Positions 39,749 to 51,800 of a stretch of DNA of 64,000 nt are shown piece after piece; the first letter of the stretch is position 1; every line of letters begins with the position of its first letter. Origin of the DNA: Linyphia triangularis (taxonomy: Eukaryota; Arthropoda; Arachnida; Araneae; Linyphiidae); the NCBI GenBank assembly GCA_963978545.1, contig OZ021729.1:10351001-10415000 (forward strand). The letters run 5' to 3'. The position numbers were made by a program, and so were the translations under genes. Under the pieces are notes generated by a model. That model ran no database searches and was not told the origin of the DNA. It was given only the letters and a program-made list of their open reading frames with translations.

Positions 39749-40578
39749 GCACATGTAGGTTAGATGTAGTACGCACATAACAATGGAGTTAGAGTTGTCG
39801 TCGTCCTTGTGTTATCTCAGTTGAAATTCGCTTACCATGCTTCAGTGTTTGAATAAAAACTAGCCCAATTTAGAGCAAACACACCTGAATTGTATCCTTC
39901 CTTTTATGTTGTTGTTCAATCCATTAATCTCTTTCTATGGTTCTGTTAGGAAAAGGATAGATTAGCCATGTTCAGGAAAAATATTTTTGAATGCAATATA
40001 AACGCCACACGCTATTGTGTTTATGTCGAAGCGTGTTACCGAAATGTTCATCTGCCTAAGACTAATTATGTATTTTCGTTTCGGAGAATATTCATCACAT
40101 GCATACTTCCTTCAATTTGTGTTTGCCTATTGTCCAAAAGAGCAAAAGTTTTTTATTAATAGAAATTGCAATTGTTAAGAACATTGATGTAGCGGCCTCT
40201 ACAGAACAGAAGTTTTGGGCCTTCCCCCGGTAATTTTTCTTTTGAATTTCATAATTGTTAATTAAATGATAAGTTAAATTTTTCTTCGGTATATCGCTCT
40301 TAGTAAAATAAAAAATGATTATGTTTTAAAGAAGTGTTAAAACATGGCCGTAATTTACTGTTTAATAAATGTCCTTTTTTACTTTCGATTTTCATATGTA
40401 TACATAGTTTAATGAAAATATAGCATTCGGTTAAAAAAAAAAAAAAAAAAAATATATATATTTTTTTGCATTAATCCACGTTTTGGAAAATTCTGATTTC
40501 AAAAAAGTTGTCTAGAAAAAATGTGTGTCTGTGGGCAGTATATCTTCCGAACAAATTGACCCAGGATGTTTAAATTTG

Positions 40579-43571
40579 GGGTCATTCCACGTCAAATCGA
40601 CCAGAAAAAATGGATTTCGACACCCACCCCTTCCGATTTTGATGAAATTTGGTGTGAACCTTCTATTTATGGTTATTAAGAAGAATCTCAAATATTTTTT
40701 GGATATTCCTATTGGTTAAAATTTTACAGCCCTTTAAAATTTGTGATTTTAGGAAAATTTCGATTTCTGAAATTTTCGAAAAAAAAGACGTGTTAGGAAA
40801 ATAATTTTTTTCTCAATAACTACTGAATATATCTTTACGAATTTTTTTTCCCAATACCATGAAACTATAACAAATCCATAAAAAAATATCAAATCGTTCC
40901 AAGTTTGTATAAAATTTCACAATAAATTAATAAATTGTTCTAACTCGTTTTTTTTCTGCAAAAAACGTGTTTTTTTGTAATTAAAAAAACTCAAAATACG
41001 TCATTCAGAAATTAATTTTTTTGTACATGAAAAGTTTTGCAAGAACATATATTATCTTTCTAAAAAATAAACTCGGTGGGACCCGACCTTTTTATAGTAA
41101 AATTTTTCACTTTTGTCAATTTTTCTGAAAAAAAACGTGTTTTCTTAAATTTCAATTTGAAGCATGAAAATATTACTAAGTCTAAAGATGATACACATGT
41201 AAAGAACTCTTAATATATGTACTATCTTAATAATTAACAAAAAAAATGAATTTCACAACCTTATATTTTTAAATTGCAAATTTTTCGTAGTACATTTTGT
41301 TTTTATGAATTTAAATGTTCATCATAAGGTTCTCACTAATCCTAAAGTAATAAGACACTAAAATTATTGTTGTAAAATTTACTTTTTGAAAAGTAAAATG
41401 TAATGGTATTTTACCCTTGTGGTTGAAATTTTGGAAATTTGTCAAAAATTTTTCACAATTTTCTCTTCGTGTAATCGAATTTTTTTTAATAATCCAGTGA
41501 TCCATATAATGCAAACTTTGCAATTTATTTTTGAGCGCCCTGAAATACATCTTGTAAGAATTTTTTAAGTAGGATAGTTAAATTAAATATTTGCAAGTTT
41601 TGAGTTTAATTTTTGTAAATTAATTATGGTTTTATGCGTTAAGAACTCTTCAACGGAAAACATTCTTATTATCTAAATTATACCTCTACTGCTAATATGT
41701 TCAATTTTGGAGGAAACTAAACTTTACTCTTCATAGCGCTAATGAATAAATACTTAAATGTCATTTTTAATGGATACTTCTGTTTTACTCTTTCTACTGG
41801 TAAGTTTCAAGTCAAAGGTAAAAAAGGTCTGATTTTTGTCGGGCCGGTACCATCGGTACGCGAGCAATAAATGTCACGGCCAACGTTTGAGTAGAGAATA
41901 TTTATTGCTTTTGAGCGGAAGGAAGGAGAAAGAGGGGAGCGGGGGGGGGGGGGGTTCTAAGAAGGAGTGGGTTGTTTACACCAAGCTTGAGTTTCATTGG
42001 TTAGTACAACATGACTCGAAACTCATTCCCACATCGAGTTAGTTGAAGAATGTGAAGCAGAACTGCAAAGACTGAAAGTGTTTCGGGGATTGATGAAGTA
42101 TATTCGCTATTAAATTGATTATATATTGGTTTTATACTCAGCATGGAGTATCCCAATTGCAGTGTAGGAGAATTAACTGATAATGAGTGTCATAAACTTA
42201 GTCATGGTTGTAAAAGAGGCATAAAGACAATTGAAAGTTTAAGTGAAGAAGAAAGAGTTCTGCTGAAGTTAAGAGCTGATGTCGAAGTCGAAACTTTAAA
42301 ATCTATTTGTTTATACCACAAAACTTTTTTTTTAAATTAAATATTTTAACATTCTCAAACAGTTAATGAACCAGGCATTTCTTTGTTAACTTTAAAATGT
42401 CAAAAACAAGTTTTTTGTTAACTGTAAAATGTCAAACATAAGTTTAATTGATTAGTTATTAAACTATGATTAAAGTTGTTTTTCTAAACGGCATATTATA
42501 GTAATTATTTGTAAAATGAATGAAGCTAACATTAATTCTGATCATTGCAAAATACAATTTTCCCACAATCATTTAGTTTTCATATGAATATAAAGCAATT
42601 ATATATATGTTTATTATTTTTTATATACTTTTTTAAAATATTCAATTGCAAGGAATTACATTTATATTGAAAGTTCAGAGATTTCAAGAAACGAAATTTT
42701 TCTAATTCCTTTGGCAAACTTACAAAATTTCAACCAAAAGTGTGGAAAAACTATTATTTTAACTTATCAAAAAGTAAATCTTCTCATAATAATTTTAGTG
42801 TCTTATTATTTTAGGATAAGTCAGACCCTTGTGATGAACATTTCAATTCTTAAAAACCAAATTTAATACGAAAAATTTGCAATTTAAAAATATAAGGTTG
42901 TTAAATTCAATTTTTTTTGTTAATTATTAAGATAGTATATATATTAAGAGTTCTTTACATGTGTATCATCTTTAGACTTAGTAATATTTTCATGCTTCAA
43001 ATTGAAATTTAAGAAAACACGTTTTTTTTCAGAAAAATTGACAAAAGTGAAAAATTTTACTATAAAAAGGTCGGGTCCCACCGAGTTTATTTTTTAGAAA
43101 GATAATATATGTTCTTGCAAAACTTTTCATGTACAAAAAAATTAATTTCTGAATGACGTATTTTGAGTTTTTTTAATTACAAAAAAACACGTTTTTTGCA
43201 GAAAAAAAACGAGTTAGAACAATTTATTAATTTTTTGTGAAATTTTATACAAACTTGGAACGATTTGATATTTTTTTATGGATTTGTTATAGTTTCATGG
43301 TATTGGGAAAAAAAATTCGTAAAGATATATTCAGTAGTTATTGAGAAAAAAATTATTTTCCTAACACATGTCTTTTTTTTCAAAAATTTCAGAAATCGAA
43401 ATTTTCCTAAAATCACAAATTTTAAAGGGCTGTAAAATTTTAACCAATAGGAATATCCAAAAAATATTTGAGATTCTTCTTAATAACCATAAATAGAAGG
43501 TTTACACCAAATTTCATCAAAATCGGAGGGGGTGGGTGTCATGGCCTGGTCGATCTGACGTGGAATGACCC
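40579..43571. mobile_element. 2993-bp palindromic DNA element, arms near 880 bp
   Basis: Starts GGGTCATTCCACGTCAAATC and ends with its near complement. The target duplication TTTG is at 40575-40578 and 43572-43575; the empty site is AAATTTGGTGTGTGG in the Helitron at 46740. Arms run about 40579-41455 and 42690-43571. The ~1.2-kb centre contains one short coding fragment (42143-42340). Superfamily not assigned. Confidence 0.8.
42143..42340 (+). CDS. 65-residue ORF inside the palindromic element
   Basis: Starts MEYPNCSVGELTDNECHKLS and continues with SEEERVLLKLRADVEVETLK, ending ICLYHKTFFLN and TAA. It has a C/H-rich beginning (C, C, H, H, C) that could bind zinc, then a charged helical part. 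The clean composition, unlike the AT-rich surroundings, suggests a real domain, probably the truncated N-terminus of the element's own protein. I cannot name the domain. It lies between the two arms, where a transposase would be expected. Confidence 0.45.
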   Translation: MEYPNCSVGELTDNECHKLSHGCKRGIKTIESLSEEERVLLKLRADVEVETLKSICLYHKTFFLN

Positions 43572-44578
43572 TTTGGTGTGTGGGCTAGTGGTGACAATGA
43601 GACCTACCATTAAGGTTTTCGTCAAAATCGCGCATGCTCATAAGATAGCTGTCATTGAAAAAATCATGTTTTTCAATGATTACTAAAAAACGGCTCTAAC
43701 AATTCTTATCAAAATCGCTGTGGTATTGCCTCTTAAGGTATTCTAAACATCCCCGCCTCCTAAATTCCCATAGAAATGCAATAAAAGTGAAAAAATATGA
43801 AAGACGAGTGTCTTTAATACAGAGCTCTCTGCTCTTGAGCACCATCTATCAACGATTGATTTTTTTCTGTTACACGCACAAGAAAGGACAATGTAATGTC
43901 TATCGAATAATATCGCCAATTTCACTATATTGTCTTTTTTTTTTTTGCCTGTGTAAAATTTATTGCCAAAAATATCGCCAAACTGGCCTTTTTTTTTAAA
44001 TGAGAGAAAGTATGAAAAAACACTATACATTTTAACGCAATGACCAATATTATATTGTAATGGAAAGTTGTGCGATGATCCACACCCCTAGTTTAGTTTA
44101 CATGGTCCATTATGAGAGCAAAGAAAGAAAAAAATCTTACACTTTGTTAAACTATTAGGAACTGTTATGTTGTGAATAATCGACTGCTTGCATTAAAACA
44201 ATTTAATCATTACTCACATTTTCTTGTAATTCCTGAAAAAGCTACAACCATCTTTCCAACTTACTTTTTTTTTCAAATTTTCTTTCGTTTTTTATTTATA
44301 AGGTGACACTTACGTAGTAACTAAGTTCCACTAAATTGTACATGTTCAAAGTTCACACCATACTCTAAATAATAAAATCCAAAAAAAAACAACCAAAGTT
44401 TTTAGTATAAATCCTTTGTATGCATAACCAATTTTTATGTGCAATTGCATCTTATTGAACTCGGACCAAGATTTCATAATGTTTGACCCCTACGAAGAAA
44501 ACATCCATTTCGATTTATTTACTGACTTTTATTGCTTTCAAAACTTGATTCAATACATTATCACCCACAACGAATTTA

Positions 44579-45212
44579 TTTACGAATTATTTTTCTCCTG
44601 CGATATCTGGATTTTCTCGGACAGTAAGAACTCCATTCAATTCTTGAGCAAATGGCGAAACATTACCGACAAACTCGGCATGGACATAGTGAACAAACTA
44701 AAGATTTACTCTTCGCATAATGTCATTCATCTGCAGTGGATACCCTCCCATGTAGACCTCTTCTTTAATGACTTAGCCGATGAATTGGCTAAGGAGGGCT
44801 CTGCTGCAACAACCGAAAATTGTGGTCATCTTACGTTTAGGGAAATTTTCTCGAAGGTCAGAGCCGACAACAGCAAGACATGGAGGATTCCACCAACTCA
44901 TGACTGGTATGAACAAAAACGTCCTGGGGCTGCCCTGGAGCTGAAGGGCGACAGGAAATTACAAACCACCATCACCAGACTCATCACCGGACATACTCGC
45001 ACACTTGCATATGTTCAGGGACAAAAGGAGTAGTACCCTGTGTGCCTCAAGTGTATTTCCCATCAAGCTTCACCGGACCATCTGCTTTCTTGTTTGGATT
45101 TGGAGAAGAGCGATCTTTTTAAAAATCCTGTGCTGGTTCGAGACTTTCTTTGGGCGTACGGTCTCTTGGACTTGGTCTAGATCAAGTGGAATAAGAAACA
45201 ACAACAACAACG
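44579..45212 (+). mobile_element. 5'-truncated LINE with RNase H domain
   Basis: Target duplication ACGAATTTA (44570-44578 and 45213-45221). The 3' end is (CAA)n. Only the RNase H region and the C-terminus of the ORF are present, as expected for incomplete reverse transcription. Confidence 0.75.
44593..45180 (+). pseudogene. LINE RNase H domain and C-terminal tail
   Basis: IWIFSDSKNSIQFLSKW contains the catalytic Asp motif (SDS). IHLQWIPSHVDLFFNDLADE, then LAKEG, is the HV...N..AD..AK motif of type I RNase H in LINEs. After a frameshift near 45030 the tail reads CLKCISHQASPDHLLSC, a putative zinc-binding C-terminus, and WAYGLLDLV before the stop at 45178. The Asn-Asp in FFNDLADE replaces the usual GNExAD. 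Non-functional fragment. Confidence 0.75.
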
Positions 45213-45977
45213 ACGAATTTATTTGTCAAATTTTAGTTTGATTGAATGATGGCAAAAGGCTTAATTAGCTCTCCGAAAATTTTGTCTCTTCAACTTTAAT
45301 GGAAAGTTTCAGTTAAATATCGACAAATTATGGAATGAAATTTTTCCTCCTTTTGCCGGTTTTCCGTTTTTTGCATTTTATGTAAAATGTTCCTTTTTTT
45401 TTGCTTTTTTGTCTTGGTTTCGTGGATCTGCGTTCCCCCCCCCCCCCGTGAAAAGTATACTTTTTCTCAGATTGACTAAAGATGACTCTCTGGACAAAGA
45501 TTTTCCTACTGCTCTCCCCTTTCCTCGCAGATTACTTAACAAGCGCTTGGCGATCGGGATACACTTCGGCTGTGATTGGTTGCTATCGTCATTGCCCTTC
45601 TAGGATTGGTTATTGAATTGGTTGTTGTTATTGGTTACAATATCTCCAAATTAAAAAAAAAATACATCAAATTTTGAATCGCAAGGAACAAATCGAATAC
45701 CCTAAAATTTCAAAACACATGAAGAGAAAAATGCAATTTAAGAAAATGAAAAACAGACGATTTCTTGTATGTGCTCTTGCAAAAACTCAAATAATATTCT
45801 TAATTCTTCTCGGATCAGCAAAAGTAAGGTATGTACTGAAAGCTAGAATTTCAGGCTATATTTTTCCACTAAAATATAAAAATCGAAAATTTTGAAATTT
45901 TTGCCTTAACAGTCATCTTAAGTTTGGGTTAACCTAATTCAACAAAAACAAAGCCACATATATGATACCAATTGTTG

Positions 45978-45983
45978 TTTATT
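45978..45983 (-). other. Gene C polyadenylation signal
   Basis: AATAAA on the minus strand, 72 bases after the stop; the surrounding 3' UTR is nearly identical to that of gene B. Confidence 0.65.
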
Positions 45984-46054
45984 GCAATTTACTTATTTCT
46001 ATTTAAGGTAAACGACATTAGGTTTAAAGTACAATCCGAGACAAATGGATTTTC

Positions 46055-48782
46055 TTATTTTTCTTTGGATCCCATCATCTTTTCTTGCATTTCTTTCATC
46101 TTCTTTTCGCAGTCTTCTGATAGTTCCTTTCCCATTTCCTTTTGCACGGCCTTTTTAACTTCGATTGAACATTCCTGAAATAATTTTTTTTTTCAATCTG
46201 TATTAAAAATACATCTATAATAATATAACGAAGAGTCTGTGTGTGTGTGTAGCTCTGGATCAATAGCAAGCTACTTAAAATAGGCGTAGAGCTCTGAAAT
46301 TTTCAACGCAAGTAGTTTTGGTCTCCTAATTGAAATTTTGAGAAAGAGAATGTTAAAATTTTAATTAGTTATTTTTTAATTAAAATTTTGTGTTACAAAA
46401 CGATTTCTAATAAGAGTCGTAACCTGAGCCTAATTTTCCGTAGCAATGAACCTTTCTGCGAGCAAAGCGCCAAAAGCTGGGACCTTTACACCAATGATGG
46501 GTCTCCACGGCGTAAAAATTATATGTTTAGTAAAATTAAGCAAAGTAAAAAAAATATAATTTTACTTTGAATTACGCATATGTATACATAGGTTAATAAA
46601 AGTATAGCATTAGGTGCATTAAATGCATTCCTCCACGTTTTGGGACATCCTGATATCAAAAAAGTGACCTAGGAAAAATGTCTCTCAGTGTGTCTGTGTG
46701 TACGTGGTCAGCATAACTCCCGAACAAATTGACCTTTTGTGTTGAAATTTGGTGTGTGGATTGGTGATGGCACAAGGACCTACTATTAAGGTTTTCGTCA
46801 AAATCGCGCATGCGCATAAGATAGCTGCTATTGAAAAAATCGTGTTTTTCAGTAATTGCTAAAAAACGGCTCTAACGATTTTGATAAAAATCGCTGTGGT
46901 AATGCCTCTGAAGGTGTTCTAAACATTCCCACCTCCAAAATTCCCCTAAAAATGCGATCAATGCGTATAAAGTTGAAAAACGAGCGCCTTTTACACAAGG
47001 ATCTTTGCCCTTGAGTATCGGCCATCAACGATGGATTTTTTTTTTTTTACGTTTCACTCTCAAGCAAGGACAATATAATGTCTATAATGTCTCTTTCTAT
47101 CGAATTAAATCACCAATTTTGCCATTTTGGCGTTTTTTCTCCTCTTTTGCTCATGTAAAAATTATTGCCAAAAATATCGCCAAACTGGCTATTTTTATTC
47201 AAATGAAAGAAAATAAGAGAATGGTAAGTAACACAATGTCAAATTTTACTGCTATGACCAATGTTATATAGTGTAATTGAAAGTTGTGCGGTGTTCCACA
47301 CCACTAGTTTGTTTTGTGTTGTTAAATCGAGATGAATAACCAAATTTTAAGCTGTTTGTAATGTTCAGCTTATTTTTAAGTAATTGGTTGATTTACATTC
47401 TTTATAATAAGTTTCATTTAAAATAACCTTACCATTGCATCCTTTTGCTTTTCTTCAGGCAATCCTTTAAACCAATCTCTGAATTCTTCCTGCACAAATC
47501 ATTATACATTGTAAATAGCGTTTTTAAACACAATATATACTGTAATTTTTAGGATATGGTTAAATTTAAATATTTTGGTGCACAAGTTTTCTTTATTATC
47601 TTTGACTTCAAAAAGCGGTCCAAAACAATAAGAATATATAGTCAGATATACCCTTCTTTTCGTTCATTAAAAAAAAAAAAAAAATCACACTAAGAGAGAA
47701 ACTGAACTTCCTTATCATGGAAGAACCTTGTATGGTAAAAAATCCAAATACAATTGAATCCCAGTGGCGCAGTGGTACCGCTTTGCGCTGCCGCGCCACA
47801 GTTCCGCGATTCGATCCCCGGATTGGGCAATGGTGACTGATTCTTTCATCTCTTAAGTGGGTCGATTAAATGAGAACCAAGCATGCTTGGGGACTAAGCT
47901 TCCGCGTCAGATTGATCATTTGACCGGAACATTGCTGTATGACACCCTGGGAATCATAGTCAAGTAAGCTGCATTGGGCACAGCAGGCCAAGGACGGGGT
48001 TGTTACGCCACTGGAGTTTAGTTTTTTTTTTTTAGTAAAATTGAAAAAGCAAACAATTATGGATTTTGAAAAGTTTTAAAATTTTTCCTTTTGTGCATAC
48101 TATTCCGATTGATGAATTTTTAAGTTGAGAAAAAATCCTATTTAATATATAGTCGTGGTCTTGAATTAGTTGTAGAACTGGTTTTAGTTAGCGTTTTCTT
48201 TATTTGTATTTTTCAAGGAAATGTTTTTACCGCTGTTTTCATGTCTTTTTCTGGATCTTCTCCTGCTGTGCATTTGAATTTAGCCATCTGCAGAAAAAGA
48301 AAAAAAAATATTTGTGAACTAAATTCTAAGTATCAAAGCTATGTTTTATTAACGATATCTAAGAAATATAATAGATTGAGAGGCTACTCTAAGTTTAAGT
48401 ACCCATCGAACATCATTCTAAATTTTTTATAGAATGTAAGGAAATACTTGTAGACTATGATATTACACACTGGACTGCCGGGGCAAAAATGGCCGAAACT
48501 GTACAAAAATCGACTGTGAATGAGTTGAATTAAATCCGGTAGCCAAATATGTATATAAATATAAATTGCCAAATAATGAGCATTATCTCTTATTTTGTAA
48601 CCCACCGCTTTTTAAGTTTTTATGAGGAAGGTTGCAGACGATATTTAGTTTCTGGTGAAAAATACTTCTAAAAGGGAGTCAAGTTTGCGGTGAACTGTCA
48701 CTAAAAGATCGCTTTTACGGAAGACTAATAAACCTACTTTCCGTCATCCAATCCCGTTGAAATAGCATTTAACCGATTATTG

Positions 48783-48815
<33 letters not shown>

Positions 48816-51800
48816 TGTTGCCAATTTTCTTTTTAATAAATTAAAATTCTTTTAATCAGAATAAGTAAAATATGTTTGGATCTGAGTGCATAAATTCACG
48901 TTCATTTTTAATGAATACATTTTAAAACGGTGTTTGCAGCTCATTTTGCTGATAGAGATGTTTTTAATACTTAAAATTAGATGCTAACGCAGAGTACACC
49001 CTGGCAACAGAAATGGCATTATATGTTAATGAATACAAAAATTGGCAATGCGTGTAAAGGATTTATACTAAAAACTTTTTTATAGGTTATATTATTTTTT
49101 AGCTACCTCTTATTCCGAATTCAAGCATCAACTGACCGTCCATTAGCATTACAACAAAACATTAAAAGTTTGAAAAAAATTGATCTGCATCTACTCATCT
49201 CTATCCCTATCTTTGCATCGCCACTACACAATTATTTTTTTCTAATTTCTTATTTTAAATGTATCTGAATTCTAACTATTGAAAACATATATTTTGAAAT
49301 TGCATTTCTTTATGCAGATACTACTAAAACAGAAACTTCCTATAGTTGCGCTAACAAAAGTTTCCAACTTTGCCGTGCATGCATTTATTTATCCTATTCT
49401 TTGGAGCATTTCCCTAAATATAGGAACTATTTAATAAATTAAATGAAAGTTTACTTACGTCATATTCTTTGGCGCATTCTGGGATTGTGCCATCATCAAT
49501 CATCTCTGAAATATGAAATATAAATTAGAGTTAAAAACAGGTTCTAAATATTTTAAAATCTAGTTTATCCATTTCTCAAGGTGAGGTGTTCAAGTTCATG
49601 TCTGTGTGACCTTTTTTACTGACTGTGGTATCGTTTACTTTCACCGTATTTTCAAGATGCTTTTTGTACAGAACGTCGCAAAAAAAAAATCCTGTGTTGT
49701 ATAATATCTCCCAAAAAACCACTAGACGTTGTTTAAAAATCCGCCAAGTAAAATGGTCAGCCAGAAAAAGTTATGAAATTTAATGTTTGCCGCCAAGTGG
49801 CCGTATATAAGTTCTTTAGGTTACTTTTACACAATAAATTAAATTGGGATTATTGGTAAGAATTCTCATAGGCAATCATAACTTTTCAGGCCAGAGTTAT
49901 TTCGGAATAATTTCATTTCATATGCTTGAGCAACTTTGTACCCATTGCACTAAATTGAGATTTAATTTTATAAAAACTCTAGCCTGCCAAGTACCTATGG
50001 GTATTCCTTCCAATAATTCCAATTTAATTTATTGTGTATAAGTAACCTAAAGAACTTATACGAGGCCGCTTGGCGGTAAACATTTGATTTCATAACTTTT
50101 TCTGGCTGACCATTTTACTTGGCGGATTTTTTTCAACGTCTAGTTGTTTTTTGGGAGATATCAATTCCTTTTGTTTCATTTTGTATGTTATAAATGAGTA
50201 AGATATGGTCGATGGATATTTTAGCGTGAATAATCATATCATCGCCCTAAGCGCAAAATAGCGTAGGCAACACAACCATTAGATTCACATAATACTCTCT
50301 GTATTGAGAATGACATTAAATATCATGATTCAATATTCTTGAGAGATTTAGGTTTGAAATTCAAATCCTTTTCGTTTCTTTTAAGTAGAAATCTTCCCTA
50401 CTACACCAAGAACAAATTTGCATAGTAAAAAATATGGATCTACTATAACTTGAGTACCAATAGGTGCAATTATATACTAATAAATAAGTAATAATAAAAA
50501 GTAAGACATACAAAGAAAATACTTGCTTTTTATGCGAAATTGAGGATTACCAGCTTTATATACGAATAAACATAAAAAAATGCGTTTCAGAATAGCTTTC
50601 ACTTTAAGTTTGAAATATCAGACTTGTTATTATTTTAAGGGAAATTCGAGCAAGCTTCGGTGGTAAAATCGTTAAGGTATACATATACAATTGAGATGAT
50701 TTTCTTTAATTCTTATGTTATAATTTCAAACTTTTTGGCAGTATATCAGAATTAAAAATGATGCATTTTTATATACAAACTTTTTTTTCCCGTCAATTTT
50801 TTAATCAGCTAATTGCAATTAAAGTGACTAATTAGGACATTATTAGAACATACATAAATAAACTTGTAATTAACTTAGAGGTATTATTTTTAATGATAAT
50901 AAGAGATATTATATTGACGCATGTTCCTATGGAGAATTTTGAATTTGGCTTTAATATTTATTTAATTATAATTTTTAAATAAAAAGTTTGAAAAAAATAC
51001 ATAGTTTTTAACAAAAAGTTAAGATTAAAATAAGCATAAAAAATATGTATATAACAATATATATTAGGTTCTCTATAGAAAACACATTCACAACTATTGT
51101 CGACTAAAAAAATTTAGAATTTTGTAAATTGGACCATTTTTTATGAAGTTATGACTGTTGGCGTTAAGTCATTTAACACCAAAATGTCATTCTTCAGAAA
51201 ACGCGGTTGAAGTTTACTACACTAATGAACGGGATACAAAACAGGTTCACAAAACCTATTGTAATTTAAAAAGTAATTTGAGTCTCAGAAAGAAAATGGT
51301 ATCATTTTAATGGTAATGAATTCGGGAATATTTTAAAACCAAAAAACAAAAACGCAGACTTGAGTCAAATTTCGCGATTCCTAATGTATATGTATACCTT
51401 AAGGTATCAGGATAGCGATCAGAAGGTGCGTGGTTCAAATCCAACCAGAATCAGAAGAACAAAAAACCGAAGACTTTCAGAGGATTTTTTTGCCATGTTC
51501 CTTAGTTCAATGTTAACAATTATATATATATTTTTTCGTCTACTCGCCCGGGCAGCACAATGGCAAAAATATCAGGGTTCTAGTTATAATAGAAGCTGAT
51601 CTGTGAGGGATCGTAAACGGGCCTAAAGCTCTGTCAACATAATATACACTTGCATATCGTCCGCTCTGATATCGGACTTGCCGGTGGAACACTGCCGCGT
51701 TTCCGGATTGCGGTTTGCACCAACGTAATTTATTTACTTTTCTTTGTATCAGGGGTCGCATTCGCCCTGAAATTCCTAATATTCCTTAAATTTTTGTTTC

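Larger units (their letters stand above)
40376..44091 (+). mobile_element. Helitron family H1 fragment, split by a 3-kb palindrome
   Basis: 40376-40578 and 43572-44091 together align with 46560-47307. The 3' end is GTGCGATGATCCACACCCCTAG followed by T. 5'-truncated. Confidence 0.7.
44395..45650. repeat. Unclassified repeat R1, split by a LINE
   Basis: 44395-44578 and 45222-45650 align with 26885-27560. The LINE at 44579-45212 interrupts them with a target duplication ACGAATTTA. Confidence 0.6.

Noticed and set aside
42143..42340. Host gene interpretation of the 65-residue ORF
   Set aside because: It sits between the arms of a transposon with a target duplication, so it is more likely the element's own gene.
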